DNA of 64,000 nt from an uncultured Alistipes sp. (GCA_949283205.1 CASDSD010000039.1:1-64000); one strand, 5' to 3'. Shown: positions 24,311 to 32,754, counted from the stretch's first letter. A program made the numbers and translations. The notes: generated by a model from the letters alone, not told the origin.

Positions 24311-24345
24311 CAAAGATATAGCCGATTTTTGTTTTTAGCAACAAA
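24311..24345 (-). promoter_or_regulatory. Promoter for the tRNA-Pro pair
   Basis: On the minus strand TATCTTTG (24318-24311) is a perfect -10 box. A TTGC/TTTG element lies 19-23 bp upstream (24338-24345). The tRNA-Pro(TGG) gene begins 55 bp downstream. Confidence 0.6.
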
Positions 24346-24442
24346 ATGGGGAAATTTTTGTGCTGAAGAGGTGCGCTGGTGGCATAGTTTGTGAAAAATC
24401 GGGATCGGACCAATATTGAAACTAAAACTAAAACCGTATCCT

Positions 24443-25864
24443 ATGAAAACAGATCAGACCAAAGAGAGTCGCGCTACCGCCGAGACCGCCGTCTACGGCT
24501 CGGAGGAGATGCTTACACCCGCCCCTACGGAGTTTATCCCGCAGCACAAGACGACGCCCGAGATCGCATACCGCATGGTCAAGGACGAGACATATTCGCA
24601 GACGCAGCCGCATCTGAACCTCGCCACCTTCGTCACGACATATATGGACGATTACGCCACGAAGCTGATGAACGACGCCATCAATATCAACTTTATCGAC
24701 GAGACGGAGTATCCGCGTGTGGCCGTCATGTGCGGGAGGTGTATCAACATTCTGGCGAACCTGTGGCATACGCCCGAGAAGAATGCGTGGAAGGCGGGTG
24801 CCGTGGGTATCGGGTCGTCGGAGGCATGTATGCTGGGCGGCGTTGCGGCCTGGCTCCGCTGGCGTGCCAAACGCAGGAAGGAGGGCAAGCCCTATGACAA
24901 GCCCAACCTTGTGATGAGTGCCGCCTACCAGATCGTATGGGAGAAGTTCTGCCAGCTGTGGCAGATAGAGCTGCGCACGGTGCCCATATCTCTGGAGCAC
25001 CCGACGCTCGATGCCGAGGCGGCGTTGAAGCTGTGCGACGAGAATACCATCTGCATCGTCCCCATCGCAGGTGTCACGTGGACGGGCCTTAACGATGACG
25101 TGGAGGCTCTGGACCGCGCTCTGGACCGCTACAACAAGAATACGGGACACGACATACCCATACATGTCGACGCGGCGTCGGGCGGATTCATCCTGCCCTT
25201 CACCTCGCCCGACGAGAAGTGGGATTTCCGCCTGAAGTGGGTCTGCTCGATCTCGACCTCGGGCCACAAATTCGGCCTCGTATATCCGGGTCTGGGCTGG
25301 GTCGTATGGCGCGACAAGTCGTACCTGCCCGAGGAGATGTCGTTCAGCGTGAATTACCTGGGTGCGAACATCACGCAGGTGGGGCTGAACTTCTCGCGTC
25401 CCGCGGCGCAGATACTCGGCCAGTACTACAACTTTATCCGCCTGGGCTTCGACGGCTACCGCGAGATACAGCAGAACTCGATGAGCATCACGCAATACTG
25501 CCACGACGAGATCGGCAAGATGCACTGCTTCAGGAACTACTCGCCGAAGGTGGTGAACCCGCTGTTCATATGGTACATGAATCCCGAGTATGAGAAGCGG
25601 GCGAAGTGGACGTTGTTCGACCTGCAGGCGTCGCTGCAGCAGAGCGGCTGGATGGTGCCGGCCTACACTTTGCCCAAGAGCATGGACGAGGTTATCGTCA
25701 TGCGCGTGGTGGCGCGTCAGGGCATGTCGCGCGACATGGCAGACATGCTTCTGGGGGACATACGCAATGCTGTTGCCGAATTCGAGAAACTCGAGTACCC
25801 GACCCCCTCACGTATTGCCTACGAGAAGAAGATTCACCAGAAGGGGCGTGTCTTCACCCATTGA
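24443..25864 (+). CDS. gadB: Glutamate decarboxylase
   Basis: This PLP enzyme converts glutamate to GABA and CO2, consuming a proton. With its antiporter it supports acid resistance, and it is a source of gut GABA. The 473-aa protein has the family layout: SSEACMLGGVAAWLRWR (cofactor phosphate region), HVDAASGGFILPF with the PLP-ring Asp, and STSGHKFG with the Schiff-base Lys276. The extreme C-terminus (KGRVFTH) ends in a His, recalling the C-terminal His plug that shuts E. coli GadB at neutral pH. The start is ATG 24443, nine codons inside a longer TTG frame. No antiporter gene is adjacent; the flanking genes are tRNAs and an unrelated phosphatase. Confidence 0.95.
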   Translation: MKTDQTKESRATAETAVYGSEEMLTPAPTEFIPQHKTTPEIAYRMVKDETYSQTQPHLNLATFVTTYMDDYATKLMNDAININFIDETEYPRVAVMCGRCINILANLWHTPEKNAWKAGAVGIGSSEACMLGGVAAWLRWRAKRRKEGKPYDKPNLVMSAAYQIVWEKFCQLWQIELRTVPISLEHPTLDAEAALKLCDENTICIVPIAGVTWTGLNDDVEALDRALDRYNKNTGHDIPIHVDAASGGFILPFTSPDEKWDFRLKWVCSISTSGHKFGLVYPGLGWVVWRDKSYLPEEMSFSVNYLGANITQVGLNFSRPAAQILGQYYNFIRLGFDGYREIQQNSMSITQYCHDEIGKMHCFRNYSPKVVNPLFIWYMNPEYEKRAKWTLFDLQASLQQSGWMVPAYTLPKSMDEVIVMRVVARQGMSRDMADMLLGDIRNAVAEFEKLEYPTPSRIAYEKKIHQKGRVFTH

Positions 25865-25893
25865 CCGCGACGCTGCCATACGTATTATATGAA

Positions 25894-25932
25894 CCGGGGC
25901 GCACTCCTGCAAAAGGGTGCGCCCCGGCGTTT
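25894..25932. terminator. Terminator between convergent gadB and EEP genes
   Basis: An 11-bp perfect stem, CCGGGGCGCAC (25894-25904) with GTGCGCCCCGG (25917-25927), followed by CGTTTG. It serves gadB and possibly both genes. Confidence 0.8.
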
Positions 25933-25950
25933 GTCGCGTATGTCGGGCCG

Positions 25951-26766
25951 TCATTGCGCCATCGAGGCGACCCATCTCTCGAAGCGCACGTCGGCTACGA
26001 TAGGCCGGTGGTCCGATGCCGCGGTGACGTCGGGCGCCTCCGACGGCTCGATCACATGGTGGTTTTCGACCCTGGCCGCGGCGTGCGGCTGCGCGGCGGT
26101 ATATTGGCATATGTAGTCTATCTCGGACGAGGGCTTGTCGGCGGGGAATGTCGCCGAGGGCTGCTTGGCAAAGACGGTGAAATGCTGTGCGAGCAGCAGC
26201 ATGGCCTCCTCGTCGGGTTCGGCGTTGAAGTCGCCCGCGATGAAGGCGGGCTTGTCGAGACGTGACAGCTCGTCGATGATGATGCAGACGTCGGTGACGC
26301 GATCCTCGGCGTTGAGCGAGAGGTGCGTGCAGCAGTAGTAGCAGTCGGCGAACTCCACTATGAGCAGCGAGCGCGGCTCCGACCGGCATGGCAGCGGCAC
26401 GCGGCGGTACGAGAGTGGTTTTTCACGCGAGAGCATCCCTATACCGTACTTGCCGCCCGCAAAGTCTATCGACGGCGCGAAGGTGGGGTACATGCCGGTC
26501 AGTGCGGCAAGGTTGCCCAGCACGTCCTGCCCCGGGTAGCGCGTGGTCATGCTGTCCAACTCCTGCAGGGCGACGATGTCTGGCGCGGCGGCCGTAATGA
26601 CGCGCGCCACGCGTTCGTACGATACCGAGTCGTCGAGGCCGCAGCAGTTGCGGACGTTGTAGCTCATCAGGCGCAGTTCGGCCTCCGTGGTGCGGCGGCA
26701 CGAGGGTGCGGCGATGACGGCGGCGACGGCCGCCAGCAGGGTGAGTGTGCGCAGAATGTGTTTCAT
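25951..26766 (-). CDS. Secreted endonuclease/exonuclease/phosphatase-family lipoprotein
   Basis: The 271-aa protein has a lipoprotein-like signal (hydrophobic core then IAAPSC, Cys23) and an EEP fold. Landmarks in order are LMSYNVRN (metal region), VALQELDS (metal-binding Glu), THLSLN, AGDFNAEP (catalytic Asp/Asn) and the terminal SDHRPIVADV (catalytic His). Such secreted EEP proteins act as nucleases or phosphodiesterases. The frame stays open far upstream across the SPFH gene on the other strand, but the signal peptide fixes the start at ATG 26766. Confidence 0.85.
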   Translation of the reverse strand: MKHILRTLTLLAAVAAVIAAPSCRRTTEAELRLMSYNVRNCCGLDDSVSYERVARVITAAAPDIVALQELDSMTTRYPGQDVLGNLAALTGMYPTFAPSIDFAGGKYGIGMLSREKPLSYRRVPLPCRSEPRSLLIVEFADCYYCCTHLSLNAEDRVTDVCIIIDELSRLDKPAFIAGDFNAEPDEEAMLLLAQHFTVFAKQPSATFPADKPSSEIDYICQYTAAQPHAAARVENHHVIEPSEAPDVTAASDHRPIVADVRFERWVASMAQ

Positions 26767-26883
26767 GGTGCGGAATCTTGGATGGTTGTCGTAATTTGTG
26801 GTTGTAAATATAGCTTTTTTTCCGCGATATGCCGCCCGTGCCGGTGGCGGATGCGGGCTGCGGATGAAAAATATCGGGAAAAA

Positions 26884-26916
26884 TTTGGAATGTGGAAATT
26901 TATTTTTATATCTTTG
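26884..26916 (+). promoter_or_regulatory. Bacteroidetes primary-sigma promoter for the SPFH operon
   Basis: TTTG (26884-26887), a 21-bp spacer, then TATCTTTG (26909-26916), 36 bp ahead of the SPFH start codon. Confidence 0.78.
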
Positions 26917-26952
26917 TGATATCAAAATGATATTAACCAAAACTAACCTGCT

Positions 26953-27900
26953 ATGGAAAACAAGAATTACGAATACAACGGATGGCGTGCCAACGGTTTT
27001 GTTGCGTTGGCGTTGATATTGCTCGGCAAGGCGGCATCGGTGGCACTGATTATATACGGTGCGAATCAGGAGGCGCCCGCGGCCGGCTGGATCGTGGCGG
27101 CGGGAGTGTTGTTGCTGCTCCTTTTCTTTATCACCAACAAGGGCTTCATGCTTCTGGAACCGAACGAGGCGCGCGTGCTGACCTTCTTTGGCGAGTACCG
27201 CGGTTCGTTCTACAAGACCGGTTTCTGGTGGGTCAATTTCTTCATGACGAAAAAGGAGCTGTCGCTGCGTGCCCGCAACCTCAATGCCGAGCCTATCAAG
27301 GTGAACGACAAGACCGGCAACCCGATCATGATCGGTCTGGTGCTGGTATGGCGCCTGAAGGCCGACGAGGTGTACCGCGCCGTCTTCGACATCGACGTGG
27401 CGGCCAACGCACAGGGACAGGTGTCGCAGAGTGCCCGCATGCACATGTTGGAGAACTTCGTGGCCGTGCAGAGCGATGCCGCGCTGCGTCAGGTGGCGGG
27501 TCTCTATGCCTACGACGACAACGGCACCGACTCTGGCGAGGTTACGCTGCGCAGCAACAGCGACGAGATAAACGAGGTGCTGGAGCAGCGCCTGAGCGAG
27601 CGTCTGGCCATTGCCGGTATCGAGGTCGTGGAGGCGAGGATCAACTACTTGGCCTATGCCCCCGAAATTGCGGCCGTGATGCTGCGCCGCCAGCAGGCCG
27701 ACGCCATAATCTCGGCGCGCGAGAAGATCGTCGAGGGCGCCGTGTCGATGGTGAAGATGGCCTTGGACCGTCTTTCGGAGGATGGCGTTGTGGAGCTCGA
27801 CGAGGAGCGCAAGGCGGCCATGGTTACCAATCTGCTGGTAGTGCTGTGCGGCGACGAGTCGGCGCAGCCGATAGTGAATGCAGGTACGCTGCACCATTAA
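26953..27900 (+). CDS. SPFH/Band 7 domain membrane protein
   Basis: The 315-aa protein has two N-terminal membrane helices (about residues 15-37 and 43-62). A Band 7/SPFH domain follows from about 65 to 235: GFMLLEPNEARVLTFFGEYRG, then NPIMIGLVLVWRL, then IAGIEVVEARINYL. The C-terminal part is an Ala/Arg/Glu-rich helical stretch (EIAAVMLRRQQADAIISARE) typical of oligomerising stomatin/flotillin relatives. Such proteins form membrane rings that organise microdomains or regulate proteases. It heads a compact operon with an Arc-like protein and a small membrane protein. Confidence 0.9.
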   Translation: MENKNYEYNGWRANGFVALALILLGKAASVALIIYGANQEAPAAGWIVAAGVLLLLLFFITNKGFMLLEPNEARVLTFFGEYRGSFYKTGFWWVNFFMTKKELSLRARNLNAEPIKVNDKTGNPIMIGLVLVWRLKADEVYRAVFDIDVAANAQGQVSQSARMHMLENFVAVQSDAALRQVAGLYAYDDNGTDSGEVTLRSNSDEINEVLEQRLSERLAIAGIEVVEARINYLAYAPEIAAVMLRRQQADAIISAREKIVEGAVSMVKMALDRLSEDGVVELDEERKAAMVTNLLVVLCGDESAQPIVNAGTLHH

Positions 27901-27934
27901 TACATTGATAGAGTAAATCGGAAACCCGTCAGCA

Positions 27935-28189
27935 ATGGCCAAGAGTGGAGGAAACAAGAGTTTCGTGTTGAGGGTCGATGCCGCCACGATGGAGGCGCTC
28001 GAACGGTGGGCCGACGATGAGTTCCGCAGCATAAACGGACAGTTGCAATGGATCATCGCCGATGCCCTGCGCCGCAGCGGCCGCCTGAAGAGGCCGACGG
28101 CAACGGCTGCAGATGCAACGGCCGGGACTGACGCGGAGAAGGAAATGACGTCGGTCGTGGACGAGGCTGTGGCTGCGGCGAAAGAGTAA
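27935..28189 (+). CDS. Arc-like ribbon-helix-helix protein
   Basis: The 84-aa protein starts with a ribbon-helix-helix core (about residues 8-50). The strand SFVLRVDAATMEALERWA and helices DEFRSINGQLQWIIADALRR resemble the Arc repressor fold, including the FRSINGQLQWII segment. The C-terminal 30 residues are an Ala/Thr/Glu-rich tail with no predicted fold. It lies 34 bp after the SPFH gene. In Bacteroides I recall the same pairing, so it may regulate its operon or interact with the SPFH protein. No toxin-like gene is adjacent, which argues against an antitoxin role. Confidence 0.8.
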   Translation: MAKSGGNKSFVLRVDAATMEALERWADDEFRSINGQLQWIIADALRRSGRLKRPTATAADATAGTDAEKEMTSVVDEAVAAAKE

Positions 28190-28203
28190 AAGGCGTTTTG
28201 CAT

Positions 28204-28611
28204 ATGGAGGAATGGAAGAAGTGGCTCAGCCGCTGGTGGCTGACGATAACCATTGCGGCCTTTGCGGTGGGCTGTTTTATACGGTGGTCTGACTCTGCGC
28301 TGGCGCAGAGCGGGGCCATGAAGACTTTGGACAATACGCTGATGGTGATAATGGTTCCGCTGACGTTGGTGCTGATTGTCGTGCGCAATGTGACGGTATA
28401 CCGTCAGAGCGCGCGCCTGTGGTGGCGTCGCTGCCGCAGGATATGCTGGCAGTTCGGGATATGTATGTTGTTAATACCTACGGCTATATTCGCATATAAG
28501 GATAGATGGGAGGATTTTTCCGTAACGTTGTCCGTGGCTGCCATATGCCTCGCCATTGCCGCTGCGGCCCATCTGCGCCTGCGGTACTGGAAAGGCCCAA
28601 ACGTGCAGTGA
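28204..28611 (+). CDS. Small membrane protein of unknown function
   Basis: The 135-aa protein has four hydrophobic helices (about residues 8-27, 38-60, 75-95, 103-122) separated by short basic loops rich in Arg and Trp. The ATG at 28204 is preferred to a TTG two codons upstream. It is the third gene of the SPFH/Arc-like unit and ends at a terminator. No family motif is recognised. Confidence 0.65.
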   Translation: MEEWKKWLSRWWLTITIAAFAVGCFIRWSDSALAQSGAMKTLDNTLMVIMVPLTLVLIVVRNVTVYRQSARLWWRRCRRICWQFGICMLLIPTAIFAYKDRWEDFSVTLSVAAICLAIAAAAHLRLRYWKGPNVQ

Positions 28612-28642
28612 CGGTGCCTGCCGTTGGCAAAGTTCTGTTACG

Positions 28643-28680
28643 AAAATCTCCGGTTGTAAATTGCGACCGGAGATTTTTTG
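28643..28680 (+). terminator. Terminator after the SPFH operon
   Basis: A 12-bp perfect stem, AAAATCTCCGGT (28643-28654) with ACCGGAGATTTT (28666-28677), with a T6 run. Confidence 0.9.
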
Positions 28681-28690
28681 TGCCGCGGCG

Positions 28691-28722
28691 GTTGTTATCG
28701 GCGGGCGTTTTTCGTATTTTTG
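28691..28722 (+). promoter_or_regulatory. Promoter of the sirtuin gene
   Basis: TATTTTTG (28715-28722) with a GTTG 20 bp upstream (28691-28694). The transcript would start almost on the first ATG (28731), so translation may begin at 28749 instead. Confidence 0.6.
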
Positions 28723-28730
28723 TAGATAGT

Positions 28731-29447
28731 ATGAAAACTTTGCCGGATATGAAGAAGATCGTGGTATTTACGGGTGCGGGGGTGAGCGCCGACAGCGGCT
28801 TGGCTACCTTCCGCGATGCCGACGGGCTGTGGGCGAACTATCGTATCGAGGATGTATGCACGCCGGAGGCGCTGGCGCGCAACCGCGCCCTCGTGATAGA
28901 GTTCTACAACAAGCGCCGCCGCGAACTCGACAACGTCGAACCAAATGCGGCGCACCGGGCCATAGCCGAACTGGAGCGTTGGTATGATGTTGATGTCGTT
29001 ACGCAGAATGTCGACGACCTGCACGAGCGTGCGGGTTCGAGCCGCGTGACGCACCTGCACGGCGAACTGCGCAAACTGCGCAGCGAGCGCAACCCCGACG
29101 TGATCGTCCCGATCAAGGGGTGGGAGCAGCACCTCGACGACCGCGGTCCCGACGGGGCGTTGCTGCGCCCGCATATCGTCTTCTTCGGTGAGGCGGTGCC
29201 CATGTTCGACACGGCGGCGCGTATAGCCTCGACGGCCGACATGTTTATTGTTGTGGGCACGTCGCTGGCCGTATATCCCGCCGCATCGCTTGTACACTAT
29301 GTACGGCGCGACGTGCCGATATGGCTTGTGGACCCGGGGAATCCCGACACGCGTCTGATACGCAATCCGCTTACGCATATCAAAAAACGCGCGGCGGAGG
29401 GAATGCCCGAGCTTGTGCGTGAACTTGAGACCGTGGCCGGACGATGA
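28731..29447 (+). CDS. cobB: NAD-dependent protein deacylase (sirtuin, CobB-like)
   Basis: This Sir2-family enzyme removes acyl groups from lysine using NAD+. Motifs are VVFTGAGVSADSGLATFRD (NAD binding), TQNVDDLHERAG and HLHGEL with the catalytic His, then LRPHIVFFGEAVP and the later VVGTSLAVYPAASLV. The two CxxC zinc pairs of most sirtuins are absent from the segment between HLHGEL and LRPHIV. I believe this zinc-less form is common in Bacteroidetes CobB. 238 aa is a normal length; ATG 28749 is an alternative start. The stop codon overlaps the next start (ATGA), so the two are coupled. Confidence 0.9.
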   Translation: MKTLPDMKKIVVFTGAGVSADSGLATFRDADGLWANYRIEDVCTPEALARNRALVIEFYNKRRRELDNVEPNAAHRAIAELERWYDVDVVTQNVDDLHERAGSSRVTHLHGELRKLRSERNPDVIVPIKGWEQHLDDRGPDGALLRPHIVFFGEAVPMFDTAARIASTADMFIVVGTSLAVYPAASLVHYVRRDVPIWLVDPGNPDTRLIRNPLTHIKKRAAEGMPELVRELETVAGR

Positions 29448-29962
29448 GAGGCGGCGGTTTCGAGTGCCATGCGGCGGAGCTGCTGAAGTTCTGCCGCGAG
29501 CGGGGCTACAACGACCGCGTGGCCCTGCTGTGGGATCTGTCGCGCCACTCGGGACGGCGGCGGTTTGCCGTGTGGGATTTCCGCGAGGGGCGGGCGGAAC
29601 ATATATTTGTCGCAAGCCACGGCAGCGGCAGCGCAAAGCCGCATGTGCGCAGCGTCCGGGCGCGGGTATCGGACGAGGATGGCTCGCACCTCAGTTCCGA
29701 GGGGCGCGCGCTCGTGGCGGAACGTTACACGGGGCGCTACGGCGTGGCATACCGTCTCGACGGCCTCGACGCGACGAACGGCTCGCTGCGGCGGCGGTGT
29801 GTCGTGCTGCACGGATGGCGATATACAACCTCGTTCCCGATATGGCCCGTGGCGACGGTGGGCAGCTGGGGTTGTCCCGTGCTGTCGGAGCGCGACATGG
29901 CGACGCTGGACGCAATCCTGCAGCGCGAGCGGCAGGTGGTGCTGTGGGCTTACATGCATTAA
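29444..29962 (+). CDS. L,D-transpeptidase-like (YkuD_2) protein lacking a signal peptide
   Basis: The 172-aa protein matches the murein L,D-transpeptidase catalytic family of the YkuD_2 type. The core has AVWDFREG, SVRARVSDEDGSHLSSEG, YGVAYRLDGLDATNG, VVLHGWRY (catalytic-site His), and GSWGCPVLS with the nucleophile Cys. Members usually carry a signal peptide and act on peptidoglycan, but here the catalytic domain starts almost at residue 1, with no export signal. Translation is coupled to the sirtuin gene by a 4-bp overlap. The protein may be cytoplasmic with another substrate, or may be exported by an unusual route. Confidence 0.75.
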   Translation: MRGGGFECHAAELLKFCRERGYNDRVALLWDLSRHSGRRRFAVWDFREGRAEHIFVASHGSGSAKPHVRSVRARVSDEDGSHLSSEGRALVAERYTGRYGVAYRLDGLDATNGSLRRRCVVLHGWRYTTSFPIWPVATVGSWGCPVLSERDMATLDAILQRERQVVLWAYMH

Positions 29963-30074
29963 TTGCGGCGGCGAATGAAACAAAACGGATAATATTTCGT
30001 ACCTTTATCTCCCGATTAGGAAACCTGCCGACGGAGCGGCCGCAACCGCTCCCGATGCGAAAAAAACATTTTGC

Positions 30075-31193
30075 ATGACCGCTGAAATATCGCCCGAAAA
30101 GGGCCGTCTGGCATCGCTCGATATCCTGCGAGGATTCGATCTCTTCCTTCTGGTATTCTTCCAACCCGTATTCATGTCGCTGGCGCGCACGCTCGACGTG
30201 CCGTGGCTCGAAGGCGTGATGCGGCAGTTTGAACACGCTCCATGGGCGGGCTTCCGCCTTTGGGATATCGTCATGCCCCTCTTCATGTTCATGGCCGGGG
30301 CGTCGATGCCCTTCTCCTTCGCCAAGTTCGGCGATGACAAACGTGCCGCCTACAAACGCATCGCACGCCGCGTGGTGCTGCTCTTTGTTCTGGGCATGGT
30401 TGTGCAGGGCAACCTGCTGGGACTCGATCCCTACCGCATATATCTCTACTCGAATACGCTGCAGGCCATAGGCGTCGGATATCTCATTACCTCGATACTG
30501 ATGCTGCACTGCTCGCTGCGCGGGCAGATCGTCGCGGCGGTGCTTCTGCTGGCGGCATACTGGGTGCCGATGACCTTCCTCGGCGACTTCACCCCCGACG
30601 GCAACTTCGCCGATACCGTGGACCGTGTCGTCCTCGGCCGCTTCCGCGACGGCGTCTATTGGGAAGATGACGGATGGCACTTCTCGCCCTATTACCACTA
30701 TACATGGATCCTGAGCAGCCTCACCTTCGGTGTTACGGTGCTGCTTGGCAGCTTCGCCGGGCGCATCGCACGCGAGGGCCGCAACGACGGCGCCCGCGCC
30801 GTGAAACGTCTGCTCGGAATCGGTGTGGCGCTGGTGGCCGCGGGCCTGCTGTGGAGCCTGCAGATGCCCATCATCAAAATCATATGGAGCTGCAGCATGA
30901 CCCTCTTTGCCGGCGGCATATGTTTCATACTGCTCGGTATCTTCTACTACTGGATCGACTACAAGGGCCACACGCGCGGCCTTGAATGGCTCAAGATCTA
31001 CGGCATGAACTCCATCACGGCATACGTGCTGGCGCAGGTGATCAACTTCCGCTGCATAGCCTCTTCGCTCACATACGGGTTGGAGAAGTTCATGGGCGAC
31101 TATTACGGCGTACTGCTCAACTTCGCAAACTATCTCATCATATTCCTTATCCTTATGGCGATGTATCGCCGCAGGGTCTTCCTGCGTCTGTAA
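30075..31193 (+). CDS. Polytopic membrane acyltransferase (HGSNAT/DUF5009-like)
   Basis: The 372-aa protein has about ten membrane helices. The N-terminal signature RLASLDILRGFDLFLLV and the FRLWDIVMPLFMFMAGASMPFS block resemble bacterial relatives of heparan-alpha-glucosaminide N-acetyltransferase (DUF5009 group). In these, a His in a membrane loop transfers acetyl groups across the membrane to sugars; the likely His is in one of the WHFSPYYHYTW segments. It may acetylate glucosamine-containing glycans. It is a single gene ending at a bidirectional terminator. Confidence 0.82.
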   Translation: MTAEISPEKGRLASLDILRGFDLFLLVFFQPVFMSLARTLDVPWLEGVMRQFEHAPWAGFRLWDIVMPLFMFMAGASMPFSFAKFGDDKRAAYKRIARRVVLLFVLGMVVQGNLLGLDPYRIYLYSNTLQAIGVGYLITSILMLHCSLRGQIVAAVLLLAAYWVPMTFLGDFTPDGNFADTVDRVVLGRFRDGVYWEDDGWHFSPYYHYTWILSSLTFGVTVLLGSFAGRIAREGRNDGARAVKRLLGIGVALVAAGLLWSLQMPIIKIIWSCSMTLFAGGICFILLGIFYYWIDYKGHTRGLEWLKIYGMNSITAYVLAQVINFRCIASSLTYGLEKFMGDYYGVLLNFANYLIIFLILMAMYRRRVFLRL

Positions 31194-31214
31194 AGGGGGT
31201 GCGGATAGTGTGAA

Positions 31215-31248
31215 AAAACGGCTCTCATCACAGGATGAGAGCCGTTTT
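31215..31248. terminator. Bidirectional terminator
   Basis: A 14-bp perfect stem, AAAACGGCTCTCAT (31215-31228) with ATGAGAGCCGTTTT (31235-31248), lies between the convergent acyltransferase and tryptophanase-family genes. Confidence 0.92.
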
Positions 31249-31264
31249 GCATGTGGGCGGCGGA

Positions 31265-32713
31265 TCAGAGGCTGTCGCCGAAATCCTTGCGGAACTTGTC
31301 GACGAGTTTCGCCGGCCAGTCGCTCGTGGGCTCGAGGCCTCCCATGAAGAAACGCAGCACGGGCGGTTCGTAGACGAACCTCAGTCCCCCGATGAGGTGA
31401 CGGTTGTCGTAGAGCCACTCGAGTCGGTCTATCACATAGTTTATCTGCGAGAGGGTGAAGACGCGGCGCGGTACGGCCAGGCGCAGCAGCTCCACGTCGG
31501 CCAGGATCTCCTTGCCGTTCTCGTCGCGCACGCTCGAGATGGTCCCGCGCTCCATTCCGCGGATACCCGAACATATGTATAGCGCCGCAGCCAGGGCGCC
31601 GGCGGGATACTCCTCCTGCGGGATGTGGTCGCAGAACTTCATCGCGTCGACATGCGCTCCCAATACGCCCGGGGGCGTCACCATGGGAATGCCCTTGCTG
31701 TCGAGCGACTCGACGAGGTACTTGATGAACGAGGGGCTCTGGCTTATCATCGTCTCGTCGAGCGTCTCGTAGAGACCCACGGCCATGGCCTCGATCTCGC
31801 GCACCGAGATTCCTCCATAGGTGAGGAAGCCCTCGAAAAGGGGAATCATCGCCTCCATCTTGCCGTAGAGGGCCTTCTGGTTGGTGCAGATGCCGCCGCC
31901 GCGCGACGACGAGAGCTTGCGCGCCGAGAAGTATACCAGATCGGCCAGCCCCGTCATCATGCGTATGATCTCGCCCATCGAGTTCTCCTTCCACTTGTCC
32001 TCGCGCTGCTTGATCAGATATGCGTTCTCGCCCAGGAGGCTGGCGTCGAGTACCAGCATGATGTTGTACTTGTCGGCCACGCGGCGCACGTCCATCATGT
32101 TCGAGAGCGAGAAGGGCTGTCCTCCGATGAGGTTCGTCGAGGCCTCCATGCGGATGAAGGGGATGTTCTCCACGCCGTTCTCCTGGATGCAGCGCTCGAG
32201 TTTGTCGATGTCGATATTGCCCTTGAAGGGGTGGTCGGACTTCAGCTCGAAGGCGTGGTCGCACAGCAGCTCGGCGATCTTGCCGTTGTTCTCGAGGATG
32301 TGTGCGAGCGCCGTGGTGAAGTGGTAGTTCATCGGTATGATGTTGCCGGGCTTGATGAAGGTGCGGCAGATGATGTTCTCCGCGGCGCGTCCCTGATGCA
32401 CCGGAAGCAGGTATTTCTTGCCCAGGACATCCTCGACGGCCTTCTGCAGGCGCTCGAACGACTGCGAGCCCGCATAGGCGTCGTCGGCACGCATCATGGC
32501 CGAGAGCTGGTTGTCGCTCATGGCGTTGGTGCCGCTGTCGGTGAGCATGTCGAGATATACGTCGCGCGTGCCCAGACGGAAGGTGTTGAATCCCGCCTCC
32601 TTCATGGCGTCGAGACGGCGTTCGATGGGTACGAGGTGGAGCTTCTGCACGACACGGACCTTGTGCAGCTCCAGAGGCAGGTCTCCGCCCCGATAGAATT
32701 TTACTTGGCTCAT
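31265..32713 (-). CDS. Tryptophanase/tyrosine phenol-lyase family PLP-dependent beta-eliminating lyase (divergent)
   Basis: The 482-aa protein belongs to the tryptophanase family, in which a PLP-bound Lys drives beta-elimination of aromatic amino acids to pyruvate, ammonia and indole or phenol. Seen here are LTDSGTNAMSD, DDAYAGS with the catalytic Tyr80, PVHQGRAAE, IGGQPFSLSN, the Schiff-base Lys266 in FSARKLSS, and the carboxylate-binding RLAVPRR (Arg416). Specificity positions look like tyrosine phenol-lyase: HFTT (Thr133), GMERG (Arg389), and Phe in place of the TnaA His463 (LRFFMGG). The Arg of DxxRxxENAY in both parents is Leu here (DASLLGENAY), and the GGHA loop is changed. The substrate is therefore uncertain. 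It has a canonical promoter. Confidence 0.85.
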   Translation of the reverse strand: MSQVKFYRGGDLPLELHKVRVVQKLHLVPIERRLDAMKEAGFNTFRLGTRDVYLDMLTDSGTNAMSDNQLSAMMRADDAYAGSQSFERLQKAVEDVLGKKYLLPVHQGRAAENIICRTFIKPGNIIPMNYHFTTALAHILENNGKIAELLCDHAFELKSDHPFKGNIDIDKLERCIQENGVENIPFIRMEASTNLIGGQPFSLSNMMDVRRVADKYNIMLVLDASLLGENAYLIKQREDKWKENSMGEIIRMMTGLADLVYFSARKLSSSRGGGICTNQKALYGKMEAMIPLFEGFLTYGGISVREIEAMAVGLYETLDETMISQSPSFIKYLVESLDSKGIPMVTPPGVLGAHVDAMKFCDHIPQEEYPAGALAAALYICSGIRGMERGTISSVRDENGKEILADVELLRLAVPRRVFTLSQINYVIDRLEWLYDNRHLIGGLRFVYEPPVLRFFMGGLEPTSDWPAKLVDKFRKDFGDSL

Positions 32714-32754
32714 AATTTATTCGCTTTTTCGTTTAGGGTTTCGTCTACAAAATT

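Noticed and set aside
24028..24413. Small frames in the region between and beside the tRNA-Pro genes
   Set aside because: Their translations are runs of Leu/Ser/Pro or Arg/Glu from the low-complexity tract and read through the tRNA genes.
27935..28189. Arc-like protein as an antitoxin of a toxin-antitoxin system
   Set aside because: No toxin-sized partner gene adjoins it; the neighbours are an SPFH protein and a multi-pass membrane protein.
26767..28203. Upstream extension of the EEP lipoprotein frame to 750 codons
   Set aside because: The extension runs antisense through the SPFH operon and its promoter. A typical lipoprotein signal peptide at 26766 marks the true start.
29691..32264. 857-codon minus-strand frame spanning the transpeptidase, acyltransferase and lyase genes
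   Set aside because: It crosses three well-supported genes and a perfect bidirectional terminator, and shows no coherent domain.
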